Shown: positions 1-9,400 of the stretch, piece after piece
How the letters are laid out: each line of letters starts with the position of its first letter
Position numbering within the stretch: the first letter of the stretch is position 1
NCBI RefSeq assembly: GCF_038433465.1
Contig: NZ_JAESVF010000008.1
Span: 62,001-126,000 of the forward strand
Direction of reading: 5' to 3'
From: Galbibacter sp038433465
Lineage (GTDB): Bacteria > Bacteroidota > Bacteroidia > Flavobacteriales > Flavobacteriaceae
Length of the DNA stretch: 64,000 bases
Position numbers and translations under genes: made by a program
Notes under the pieces: model-generated
Databases searched by the model: none
Told to the model about the DNA's origin: nothing
Seen by the model: only the letters and a program-made list of their open reading frames with translations

Positions 1-223
1 ATCAGTCAAAACCAATTGTTTTTTCTGAAATATTACAGTGTGAATGGTTGTTAACTACTACTTTTTATAGGGTTGATATTGGTGTGGTTACACCTCCTCC
101 ACAAATACATCTTTTCACATAAATAGAAAAGAAGATTTTTCTTCAATTTAAAAAACATTAAAATGCACGTGTTTTGAAATTTTAATGCGTGGTTTTTATG
201 GTCATTACTAAATAATCAAACAA

Positions 224-2452
224 ATGAAAAATATATTAACAGCATTGTTGATGCTTGTTATCAGTGTGTCGTATGCTCAAGTTTTGGAGGGCAAAGTAAC
301 CGACGAAAATAATAAGGCGCTTGCCGATGTAGGAATCTTTAATAAAACAACTGGAGCCCATTCACATACCGACGACGGTGGGTTTTATCAGTTAAGAAAT
401 ACAAAAGTTAACGACTCGATTTACTTTTCTAGATTGGGATATCAAACTGTATTAGTAGTTGTTTCTGAAGCTTCGCTAGCCGAGAAAACCAATGTAGTTT
501 TAAAAGAAACAGCAATCTCTTTAAATCAAGTTGTATTGGTTTCTGAAGTGAATGCGCTAAGCAAATTTGTAGATGTCGATATTCAAACCAACCCTGTAAA
601 ATCGTCTCAAGAAATTCTGCGTAAAGTTCCAGGATTAATCATTGGGCAACATGCCGGAGGAGGAAAAGCAGAACAGATTTTTCTGAGAGGTTTTGATATA
701 GACCACGGTACCGATGTTGCTATTAGTGTAGACGGGATGCCTGTGAATATGGTGTCGCATGCACACGGACAAGGGTATTCAGACTTGCACTTTGTAATTC
801 CAGAAACTATCGATGGAATTAATTTTGGTAAGGGTCCGTACGATGTTGCTCATGGAGATTTTACCACAGCAGGATTTGTCGATTTACAATTGCGTAAAAC
901 ATTGTCTAAAAATGTTGTTTCGGTAGAAGTTGGACAGTTTAATACAAGTCGCTTTATGGGGATGTTCAATGTATTAAAAACCGATAAAAGTAGTGCGTAT
1001 GTTGCTTCGGAATTGTACTTAACCGACGGACCTTTCGACAGTCCGCAGAATTTTAATAGAATTAATGTGATGGCGCGTTACAATTATAAACTTGCCGACG
1101 ATGAAGATTTAACCGTAACAGCATCGCATTTTCAAAGTAAATGGGATGCTTCTGGGCAAATTCCACAACGTGCCGTAGACGAAGGACTTATTGGTCGATT
1201 TGGAGCTATAGATGATACCGAAGGTGGAGAAACGAGCCGTACCAATTTTTCGGTTAATCATTTAAAAATTTTAGACGAAAATAGTTCGGTAAAAACCAAA
1301 GCCTATGTTTCTAAATACGATTTTAACCTCTTCTCTAACTTTACATTTTATTTAGACGATCCTGTAAATGGTGATCAAATAGAGCAAGAAGAAAGCAGAA
1401 TTATAGTAGGGGCAGAAACCATGCTCGACAAACACAATTTTTTAATTGGCGACAATGTGAATTTTGAATACCAAACAGGAGTTGGTTTTAGATATGATAA
1501 TGTAGATGATGTACAACTTTCACATACATTAAACCGACAAGAAATTTTGGAGCGATACGCCTATGGAGATGTCGATGAGGTAAATACTTACGGATTTATA
1601 AATACAGCTTTTAAAATAGGAAAATGGAGTATAAATCCTGCTGTACGATTAGACTATTTTAAGTTTGATTACTACAACAAACTTACCGATACCTATGACA
1701 ATAAAAGCGAGAGCAAGGTGGCAGTGAGTCCTAAGTTAAACACTTTTTATACCGTAAACGAAAATTGGCAAGTGTTTCTTAAAACAGGTTTAGGTTTTCA
1801 CTCCAATGATGCACGTGTTGTGGTTGCCAACAATGGCGAAGATATTTTGCCAACTGCATATGGAGCCGATTTGGGTACCATTTACAAACCCTTTAGTAAG
1901 CTTGCTATCAACGCGTCGCTTTGGTGGTTGTATTTAGACCAAGAGTTTGTATATGTTGGAGATGCTGCAATTGTAGAGCCAAGTGGAGAAACACGCCGAA
2001 TGGGAATCGATTTTGGAGCGCGTTACCAAGCTTTACCATGGCTTTATTTGTATGCCGATGCTAACTATGCGCATGGTAGAAGTGTAAACGATCCAGATGG
2101 AGAAAATTATATTCCGTTAGCGCCAGATATTACGTCTGCTGGAGGAATTTTGGTTGAAAATTTAGGAAACTTTTCTGGAGCATTAACCTATCGTTATATC
2201 GACGATCGACCTGCAAACGAAGATAATTCAATTGTTGCTGAAGGTTATTTTGTAACCGATTTTAACATTAGTTATAATTGGAAGAATTGGACTTATGGCA
2301 TAATTATTGAAAACCTATTCGATACAGAATGGAATGAAACACAATTTGCAACAGAAAGCCGTTTGTTTGACGAGCCTGAGCCAGTTGAAGAAATACACTT
2401 TACACCTGGGACTCCTTTTTATATAAGAGGAAAAGTTACAGTTTCGTTTTAA
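224..2452 (+). CDS. TonB-dependent outer-membrane receptor, substrate unknown
   Basis: This 742-residue protein is a TonB-dependent receptor that should import a ligand across the outer membrane using TonB/ExbBD energy. It has a signal peptide ending near SYAQ, a carboxypeptidase-regulatory-like beta-sandwich domain at about 20-105, a plug at about 118-230 and a beta-barrel ending in an aromatic residue (VTVSF). A histidine-containing stretch (HAHGQGYSDLHF, about 178-190) lies in the plug. It has no SusD partner and no STN domain, so it is not a SusC-type glycan transporter. A hairpin follows the stop. The ligand cannot be told from sequence; a metal chelate or siderophore is possible but unproven. 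Confidence 0.85.
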   Translation: MKNILTALLMLVISVSYAQVLEGKVTDENNKALADVGIFNKTTGAHSHTDDGGFYQLRNTKVNDSIYFSRLGYQTVLVVVSEASLAEKTNVVLKETAISLNQVVLVSEVNALSKFVDVDIQTNPVKSSQEILRKVPGLIIGQHAGGGKAEQIFLRGFDIDHGTDVAISVDGMPVNMVSHAHGQGYSDLHFVIPETIDGINFGKGPYDVAHGDFTTAGFVDLQLRKTLSKNVVSVEVGQFNTSRFMGMFNVLKTDKSSAYVASELYLTDGPFDSPQNFNRINVMARYNYKLADDEDLTVTASHFQSKWDASGQIPQRAVDEGLIGRFGAIDDTEGGETSRTNFSVNHLKILDENSSVKTKAYVSKYDFNLFSNFTFYLDDPVNGDQIEQEESRIIVGAETMLDKHNFLIGDNVNFEYQTGVGFRYDNVDDVQLSHTLNRQEILERYAYGDVDEVNTYGFINTAFKIGKWSINPAVRLDYFKFDYYNKLTDTYDNKSESKVAVSPKLNTFYTVNENWQVFLKTGLGFHSNDARVVVANNGEDILPTAYGADLGTIYKPFSKLAINASLWWLYLDQEFVYVGDAAIVEPSGETRRMGIDFGARYQALPWLYLYADANYAHGRSVNDPDGENYIPLAPDITSAGGILVENLGNFSGALTYRYIDDRPANEDNSIVAEGYFVTDFNISYNWKNWTYGIIIENLFDTEWNETQFATESRLFDEPEPVEEIHFTPGTPFYIRGKVTVSF

Positions 2453-2462
2453 AATGAATTAC

Positions 2463-2497
2463 AGCAAACTTCTGTGAAATACGACCAGAAGTTTGCT
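2463..2497 (+). terminator. Hairpin after the TonB receptor gene
   Basis: Two perfectly complementary 12-base arms (AGCAAACTTCTG and its complement) flank an 11-base loop just after the stop codon at 2452. The following T-tract is weak, so this may terminate transcription only partly or act as a 3' stabilising hairpin. Confidence 0.6.
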
Positions 2498-2708
2498 TTA
2501 GTTGTACGTTTGTTTCCACCCTTTCTGATAAGTTTTAACTCTTTAATATAAATAAGAATTGCTAAAATTAATTACTTTGGTACCCGTGTTGAAAATGAGA
2601 TTTCTCAAACGGAAGTTTTAGCAAACATGAATTATTAACTTAAAAAATAGGGATGGACTTTTCTTTAAATACTGAAGTGAGTTTCATCAAATTATTAAAA
2701 ACACACAC

Positions 2709-3158
2709 ATGAAAAAATTAATTTTACTAGCATGTTTTTTTGTAGGAGTATCAGCAAGTGCACAAATTTATGATCCAGTTAGCTGGGAAACTTCCGTAGA
2801 AAAAGTAAGCGATAACGAATATGTATTAGTCGCTACAGCAACTATCGAAGAAGGTTGGCATTTGTACTCGCAAAATGTGCCAGAAGGTGGACCGATTGCT
2901 ACAACATTTGGTTTCGAAGAAATTTACGGAATGGAAATGGAAGGAGAAACCGCCGAGGGAGAAGGGCACCAAGTGTACGATAAAGTTTTTGAAATGGATA
3001 TTAAGTATTTTGAAGACAAAGCAACTTTTAAGCAAAAAATTAAACTTACAAAAGCACATGGTAGCGTTGTAAACGGTACCGTTGAATTTATGGTTTGTAA
3101 CGATGCAAATTGTTTACCACCAAAAGAAGAAGCTTTAGTTTTTAAACTGAAAAAATAA
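2709..3158 (+). CDS. Secreted stand-alone nDsbD-like domain protein
   Basis: This 149-residue protein has a signal peptide (cleavage near ASAQ, residue 19) followed by one domain closely resembling the N-terminal domain of the full-length DsbD encoded at 16383-18311. Shared features are PVSW at the start, TATIEEGWH at about 44-51 and a C-terminal VCN..CLPPK motif with Cys130 and Cys135. In DsbD this periplasmic domain passes electrons to substrate proteins. Here there is no membrane or thioredoxin domain, so it would need reduction by another protein, possibly that DsbD. A 250 bp gap with a hairpin separates it from the receptor upstream. Function is inferred from homology only. Confidence 0.75.
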   Translation: MKKLILLACFFVGVSASAQIYDPVSWETSVEKVSDNEYVLVATATIEEGWHLYSQNVPEGGPIATTFGFEEIYGMEMEGETAEGEGHQVYDKVFEMDIKYFEDKATFKQKIKLTKAHGSVVNGTVEFMVCNDANCLPPKEEALVFKLKK

Positions 3159-3177
3159 CAACCGATTTTAATATAAA

Positions 3178-3210
3178 AAAGCGGAGTAGTTAGGTTAACT
3201 ACTCCGCTTT
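3178..3210. terminator. Bidirectional terminator between convergent genes
   Basis: Arms of 15 bases (AAAGCGGAGTAGTTA and its exact complement) flank a 3-base loop, with A and T runs on the two sides. It lies between the convergent genes ending at 3158 and 3234 and can serve both strands. Confidence 0.9.
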
Positions 3211-3233
3211 CATTTTTGCTAAATTCAATTTAT

Positions 3234-4136
3234 TTAAGAACCTTTATTTTCTTCAATTATATTTTTTAAAGCAATTACAGGGACAGTGTTTTTAATCACC
3301 ATTTGTAAGTTTGCTTGATGCGATTGGTCTGCGTACATCGAGTAGGTGTTAGAAACCGTCCCGATGGCATTTCCGTAGGAATCAATAACAGGGCCACCGC
3401 TAGAACCTTTTGCGTAATCGGCAGTAATAGCCATAGAGTAAATGGTACCTTCTTCGTCTTCCGACTCCATTTTGCTATTTCTAGCTACCATTCCTTGAGA
3501 GAAGTAATAAAATAACTTTTTAGGATTGCTCAGTACATAGGTTTTTGTCCCTGGTGCCGCAGGTTTTCCAAGTGGCATAGGAGTTAATTTGTCCCCCAAT
3601 GTTTCGAGTTGTAAAATCGCCAAATCGTTTAATTTGTCTTTGGCGAGTACTTTTTTAACTTGATATATTTTTCCGTCGTAAGTACGAGCGGTAAGTACTT
3701 TTTTGTCAAAAGGCGCTTCGATAAAAGAGTTAATTACATGATAATTGGTTACAAACGCACCGTCTTCAGAAATAATATATCCAGAAGCTGTTCCTGCATG
3801 AGTTTTATCGCAAGTATTGCAAAGCCAACCTGTTCCTATAATTAAAGTTGACTTTTTTGCTTGTTTAAAAATTTCTTCAGCCGAAAGTTCTTTAGTGTTA
3901 GGCTGTGGTAAATTTAGTTCGGTTGTGTTGCTTTTATAAAGTTGTGCTCCTGCATTTAGAGAATTCAGAAGAATATTTTCGTTATCTAAAAAATTTCTCG
4001 ACGCAACTTTAATTTCCGACATAATTGCTCCTTCATCTTGATATGTTACTTCATTTTGAGCTGTAGATATAAAATAAGAAAGTAACAGTAAATTGCAAAC
4101 AATAGTCTTTGCAGAGAGTAAAAGTTTAGTTTTCAT
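3234..4136 (-). CDS. Secreted trypsin-like serine protease (S1C/DegP-like), no PDZ
   Basis: This 300-residue protein has a signal peptide (to about residue 27) and a chymotrypsin-fold protease domain with a complete triad: His133 in TNYHVI, Asp171 in NDLAIL and Ser246 in GSSGGPV. The arrangement resembles the DegP/HtrA family, but no PDZ domain follows, so it is not a full HtrA. A CxxC pair (Cys106, Cys109 in LCNTCD) sits just before the catalytic domain, which could be a disulfide or metal site. It probably acts in the periplasm or outside the cell. It is monocistronic and convergent with the nDsbD-like gene. The substrate is unknown. Confidence 0.8.
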   Translation of the reverse strand: MKTKLLLSAKTIVCNLLLLSYFISTAQNEVTYQDEGAIMSEIKVASRNFLDNENILLNSLNAGAQLYKSNTTELNLPQPNTKELSAEEIFKQAKKSTLIIGTGWLCNTCDKTHAGTASGYIISEDGAFVTNYHVINSFIEAPFDKKVLTARTYDGKIYQVKKVLAKDKLNDLAILQLETLGDKLTPMPLGKPAAPGTKTYVLSNPKKLFYYFSQGMVARNSKMESEDEEGTIYSMAITADYAKGSSGGPVIDSYGNAIGTVSNTYSMYADQSHQANLQMVIKNTVPVIALKNIIEENKGS

Positions 4137-4415
4137 TTGTTAGGTTTTAGCGTTGTTATTTACAACATACGAGTATGAAAACTCCTTTTTGGGTGGTTAA
4201 TGATGTGTTAAAATTTCACATCTAGAAGTTTGCAAATTTTTAAAAATCAATTCAGATGTAGTTTTGTTTCATTTTTATCAAATATTTTAATTTGAATTCC
4301 ATTTTTAATAGAAACAGCAGTTTGTCGTTGTATAATAAATTTATTGCATAGCTATGTAAAGTTTTGTTTAAAAAATTATATTTACAATTATTCGATTTAA
4401 AAAGTGTAATAAAGT

Positions 4416-4964
4416 ATTAAGGTAGTAGATTTTAATAGCGTCAATTCAGAAGAAACTTTTAATAAGTATTTTAACGAACTATACGATCGTCTTTTTGGCT
4501 ATTGCTATAAGTTGGTCGGTGATCAATTTGTTGCTGAAGAGATTGTTGAAGATGCTATGTTGTTTTTGTGGGAAAAAAAAGAAGATTTAGCGCATATAAA
4601 CAGTGTGAAATCATATTTGTATGCAATGGTTAGAAACGCTTCGTTAAAGTACCTAAAGAAAAAGGATAAAACAGCCATGTTAGAAGAAGTTTCAGATATT
4701 CCAAGTGTGGATGCAGATGCGTCTATTATCGAAGCCGAAGTACATGATGTTCTAATAAAAGCTTTAAATACACTCCCTAAAAAATGTAAATTAATCTTTG
4801 AGTTGTCTTGTTTAGAAGGATTGCAGTATAAGCATATTGCTGAGGATCTAAACATTTCGGTTAATACGGTAAAATCTCAACGCGCTAGAGCCATCGAATT
4901 ATTAAAGGACAAACTAAAAGACCATCCGCTCGTTTTATTTTTGTTAATGGATTTAATAAAATAA
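4416..4964 (+). CDS. FecI-like ECF RNA polymerase sigma factor (cluster I), probable ATT start
   Basis: Sigma-70 region 2 (YFNELYDRLFGYCYKLVGDQ through LWEKKEDL) and region 4 (LPKKCKLIFELSCLEGL followed by the helix-turn-helix NISVNTVKSQRARAIELL) mark this as an ECF sigma factor. The reading frame opens after a stop at 4410. The only ATG, GTG or TTG near the front is TTG 4512, inside region 2, which would delete its first helix. ATT at 4416 reads I-KVVDFNSVNSEETF and gives 182 residues, the usual length for this family, so I place the start there. It should pair with the FecR at 5163 and drive the SusC/D operon. Confidence 0.8.
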   Translation: MKVVDFNSVNSEETFNKYFNELYDRLFGYCYKLVGDQFVAEEIVEDAMLFLWEKKEDLAHINSVKSYLYAMVRNASLKYLKKKDKTAMLEEVSDIPSVDADASIIEAEVHDVLIKALNTLPKKCKLIFELSCLEGLQYKHIAEDLNISVNTVKSQRARAIELLKDKLKDHPLVLFLLMDLIK

Positions 4965-5076
4965 ATTTTCTTAACAATAGTATATTCTCTAAAAACTCCT
5001 TCTTATTTTTCTATAAATAGGCTATTCGTCTATTTATTTTCAGCATAAATGTTAAAATATTGAATTTTTTTATTTT

Positions 5077-5119
5077 TTTTCCACCCATTTGAAAAAAGTA
5101 GGACTCATGGATATATAAC
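5077..5119 (+). promoter_or_regulatory. Conserved motif ahead of fecR, candidate ECF-sigma promoter
   Basis: The segment contains TTTTCCACCCATTT, then ACTC, then TATATAAC, ending 43 bases before the fecR start. The same three blocks in the same order precede the fecR gene of cluster II at 54026-54063. Conservation in otherwise unrelated intergenic DNA suggests a promoter read by the FecI-type sigma factors. No experimental support can be seen here. Confidence 0.45.
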
Positions 5120-5162
5120 AAAAGATTAAGAGTTTAATAACACATTGTTATTATTTCCATAT

Positions 5163-6377
5163 ATGAAAGAAATAAATAATACATTCCAAATATCCGATAT
5201 TATATACAAATCTGCTATTGAAAGTCTTTCTTCGGAAGAAGAAAAAATATTAAAAAATTGGCTCCAGAGCGGAGATAATTTGGCGCTGTATCGTAAAATT
5301 TTAAATCGTGAAAGTGTTCAGAATACAGAAAGTATTTACAAATTGAGCTCTAAGGAAGAAGCCTTGAAAAAACTTCAAAAGCGTATTCAGCAAAACGAAA
5401 TTCAGAAGCAACAAAAACCAGTAAATCAGTTTAAATTTTTATATAAATACGCCGCAATATTAATAGGGTGTTTATTAATAGGTTCTGCTGCGTATTTTAT
5501 TTCAACCTCTTCAATGAGTACTACTCACGAAGTGGTAAAAACTATAGCTCCAGGTTTTGAGAAAGCTACGCTGGTATTAGCAAACGGAACCAAAGTAAAC
5601 TTAGAAAAAGGCTTGGATAGTGTTATTCAAACTTCTGGAGTTGTGGCAATTGAAAACAAGGATAATGTTTTAAAGTATCGTGCGGTAAATAGCGCTGTTT
5701 TGCCTACAGTTTCCTATAATACACTCTATGTTCCTGTTGGGGGAATCTATGAAATAGAACTTCCAGATGGGACAAAAGCTTGGGTAAACTCGGCATCTTC
5801 TTTAAAGTTTCCAGAAACTTTTAGCGGGTCGCTTAGGGAAGTAATTCTTGAAGGAGAAGCTTATTTTGAGGTTGCTAAAAACGAGAAAATGCCATTTGTT
5901 GTTAAAAATAACACTGCAGATATTACAGTATTAGGAACATCTTTTAATGTGAGTTCCTATACAAATGACGATTTTTTTTCAACCACATTGGTTGAAGGAA
6001 AAATTAAACTTACAAATACCGATGATAAAAGTATTGTTGTAAAACCAGGGCAACGAGCTGTTGTGTTAAAAGATCAAAAAGAAAAAGTAATCTTAAAAGA
6101 AGTAGATACGCGCATTTACACCACATGGAAAGATGGGAAGTTCTATTTTGAAAAAGAACGTTTAGAGGATTTGTTTGTAAAGGTTGGACGTTGGTACAAT
6201 TTTGAGCCAATGTTTAGCTCGAATGAATTAAAAGAGCAACTTTTTACGGGAACTGTTTCAAAAGAAAACGATTTGGAACTTCTTTTAAAAATGATAAGTA
6301 AATCATCCAAAATTAAATATGAAATCAGAAAAAGTAAAACAGATGAAAAATACCTCGTAGAAATATCTAAAAAATAG
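5163..6377 (+). CDS. FecR-family anti-sigma factor (cluster I)
   Basis: FecR-type protein of 404 residues that senses SusC occupancy and controls its cognate sigma factor. A cytoplasmic N-terminal helical region (about 1-90, containing SLSSEEEKILKNWLQSG) is followed by one membrane helix (about 95-115, AAILIGCLLIGSAAYF), a periplasmic FecR domain (about 125-295, with LPDGTKAWVNSASSLKFP and LEGEAYFEV) and a C-terminal DUF4974-like domain (FYFEKERLEDLFVKVGRWY). ATG 5163 is preferred over an in-frame TTG at 5145. It lies between its sigma gene and the STN-type susC, the standard order. Its partner is the STN domain of the SusC at 6464. Confidence 0.9.
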   Translation: MKEINNTFQISDIIYKSAIESLSSEEEKILKNWLQSGDNLALYRKILNRESVQNTESIYKLSSKEEALKKLQKRIQQNEIQKQQKPVNQFKFLYKYAAILIGCLLIGSAAYFISTSSMSTTHEVVKTIAPGFEKATLVLANGTKVNLEKGLDSVIQTSGVVAIENKDNVLKYRAVNSAVLPTVSYNTLYVPVGGIYEIELPDGTKAWVNSASSLKFPETFSGSLREVILEGEAYFEVAKNEKMPFVVKNNTADITVLGTSFNVSSYTNDDFFSTTLVEGKIKLTNTDDKSIVVKPGQRAVVLKDQKEKVILKEVDTRIYTTWKDGKFYFEKERLEDLFVKVGRWYNFEPMFSSNELKEQLFTGTVSKENDLELLLKMISKSSKIKYEIRKSKTDEKYLVEISKK

Positions 6378-6414
6378 AAAACCGGGAAATGCGGCAACAT
6401 AACCCGGCAGTTTC
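6377..6414 (+). promoter_or_regulatory. Hairpin between fecR and susC (cluster I)
   Basis: CCGGG at 6382-6386 pairs with CCCGG at 6403-6407, with flanking GAAA and TTTC able to extend the stem. It starts at the fecR stop and lies upstream of susC, at the same place as a stronger GC hairpin in cluster II (52736-52771). A partial terminator or mRNA-stabilising element is possible. Confidence 0.4.
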
Positions 6415-6463
6415 TAATTGTCGAAAATTGAGTCTAAACAATTAACAACCAAAATGTAAAAAT

Positions 6464-9400
6464 ATGAAAAAAAATGATTCTGCGTTGGCAGATGGTTTCC
6501 CCGTGCAGGAATACAAAAGCATACTAATTTGGATTATGAAACGAACTTTATTTGTGTTTTTTGTTTTCTTTTTATCTACTGCTTCTTTTGCTTTTTCTCA
6601 GCGTGTTTCACTTCGTGTAGACGAGGTAACGCTTGGAGAGGCATTTAAGCAAATAAGTAAAGAAACAAATGTTGATTTCTTTTACAGTGATAACGAATTA
6701 AATGTCGATAAAATTGTAAGCGGTTCCTTTGAAGATGTTGAACTTACAACAATTGTAAAGACACTTGTTGGGAGAGATTTTGAGGTGCAAAAAGAAACTG
6801 AAAATATTATTTTAATTGTACCAGCCGAAAAGAAAAACCAACAACAAACAATTGTAACTGGTAAAATTATAGACGATCAAGGTGTGCCGTTGTTTGGTGT
6901 AACAGTAGTGGTAAAGGGAACCCGCCAAGGAGGCGTTTCTGATGATGAAGGTAATTATAGAATCTTGGCAAATCAAGGAGATACGTTGGTGTTTACTTAT
7001 ATTGGTTTTAACACTAAGGAAGTTGAGATTATAGATGAAACTACCATAAATGTAATTTTAAGTCCAGATGTATCTGAACTTGATGAAGTTGTTGTAACAG
7101 GTATCGTTGAAAGAAAGAAAGAAAGTTATACTGGTGCGGTGAATACTATTTCTGGTGAAGAATTAAAAGACATCGGGAATCAAAACGTAATTCAAAGTAT
7201 TAAAACTTTAGATCCGTCTTTTATCGTTTTGGATAATAACGAACTTGGTTCTAATCCAAATGTACTTCCAAATATTGAAATTCGAGGAAAAACTAGTGTG
7301 TCTACAACGGGCGTAAGAGATGAGTTTGACGGAGATCCAAATCAGCCATTATTTATTTTAGATGGTTTTGAAACCGACTTAAGAACTATTGTCGATTTAG
7401 ACATGAATCGAGTTAAAAGTATCACGATTTTAAAAGATGCAACTTCAACAGCACTTTATGGAGCAAAGGCAGCAAATGGAGTAGTGGTTGTAGAAACTGT
7501 ACGTCCAAAAGTAGGGGAGTTGCGAGTTTCGTATACCGGAGATTTTAGAGTTGAAATTCCAGATCTTACAGATTATAATTTAATGAATGCTGAAGAAAAA
7601 TTAATCTTCGAAAAGCTTTCTGGAAGATGGGATATAAGTGGGAATAACCCTTCTGGTCAAGTTCAATTAGACAGTGTTTACAATGCAAAATTAGCAGATG
7701 TTAGAAGAGGTGTAGATACGTATTGGTTAGAAAAGCCATTACAAACTGGTTTCTCTCAAAAGCATGCTGTGTACTTAAGTGGAGGAAGTGAAAATTTATA
7801 CTTCGGTGCAGGGGTTAATTACAACAACATTAAAGGAGTTATGATTGGTTCTGGACGTCAAACTTGGGGTGGAAACCTTGATGTTACGTACCGAAAAGGA
7901 AAACTTAATATCACGAATAGACTTTACGTAAACGGATATGATGCAGACGAGTCTAATTACGGTGATTTTAGTGAGTATGCTAGAGCAAATCCATATTACA
8001 GACCTTATGATGAAGACGGAAGAATAACAAAATATTTAGATGAGGTAAATATTTCTGGGGTAACATCGTATAACATTGCAAATCCGCTATACAATTCTAC
8101 ATTAAACAGTAGTGATAACACAGTTGGTTTTGATATCAGAAACAGTTTGCAAGCAATTTATCGCTTTGACAATTCATTTAGAATTACAGCGGGATTACAG
8201 TTGAAAAAAGGTTCTGTAAACAATGAGATTTTTGAGTCGCCTCAAGAAACTCAATTTGACGATGTTGATATTTTTGAACGCGGAAGATATACAAACTCTC
8301 AATCGGAAACATTTAGTTATTTCGGAAACATCATGTTGGTGTATTCAAAATTATTAAACGAAAAACACTCTATCAATGCCAATGTTAGAGCCGATATTGA
8401 AGAGTCTAGAAGAGATCGATACAATACAGTTGCTGTTGGTTTTCCGGCAGGAACAAACGGAAATCCAAGCTTTGCCTTTGGATACGAGCCTAATGCTAAA
8501 CCTGGATATAGAACAAATATCTATAGAAGAAATAACATTTTAGGATCGGTAAACTATACGTACGACAAAAAGTATTTAGTAGATGCCACCTATCGTATGG
8601 ATGGTTCTACAGCTTTTGGTTCGAACAAAAAGTACTCTCCATTCTGGTCTTTTGGTTTAGGATGGAATCTTCACGAGGAGTTTAATTTCGATCCAAAAAT
8701 TATTAGTCTTTTAAAAATAAGAGGAAATATTGGTCTTACAGGAAATCAAAACTTCGGAAGTGTTGCGACAACTTCAATTTATCAATACAACAATGCGGTA
8801 AATGTATTTGGGCCAGGAGTAGACTTAATACAACTTGCTAACGAAGATTTAGAGTGGCAAAACACATTACAATCTAACCTCGGGGTAGACTTTAAAATAT
8901 TTGACAGATTTAGCGGTTCGTTAGAATTTTATAAGAAAACAACCGATCCATTAGTGGTAAGTATCGATTTGCCATCTTCAACTGGAGTTGCTAGTTATCC
9001 TCTTAATGCGGGGCAACTCGACGTAAAAGGTTTTGAAACCATTTTAAAGTATGCTCCAATTTATAAAGTCAAAGAGCAAATAGTGTGGACTATAGGAGCT
9101 ACAGCAACATCGTACACTAGTGAGTATAGTGGCTTTAATAATAAACTTGAAAGTTTAAATGATGGAGCTCAAGAGAGTAATTCTTTAATTCGATACAAAG
9201 ACGGTTATAGTCCAGATGATATTTGGGCAGTACCATCTTTAGGCATTGACCCAGCAACAGGGAAAGAAGTATTCCTTAAGAAAAACGGACAAACATCTTT
9301 TGAATACGATGCCGATGATGTGGTTGCAGTAGGGAATTTAAGACCTAAACTTCAAGGGGTTTTAAGTAGTAACTTAAACTATAAAGGCTTTTTAGTTGGG

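Noticed and set aside
1..223. Possible riboswitch (for example cobalamin) before the TonB receptor
   Set aside because: Only a small hairpin (GGTGT/ACACC) is present and no conserved cobalamin-box sequence is seen.
4512..4514. TTG as start of the cluster I sigma gene
   Set aside because: It would remove the first helix of sigma region 2, which is encoded upstream in the same frame.
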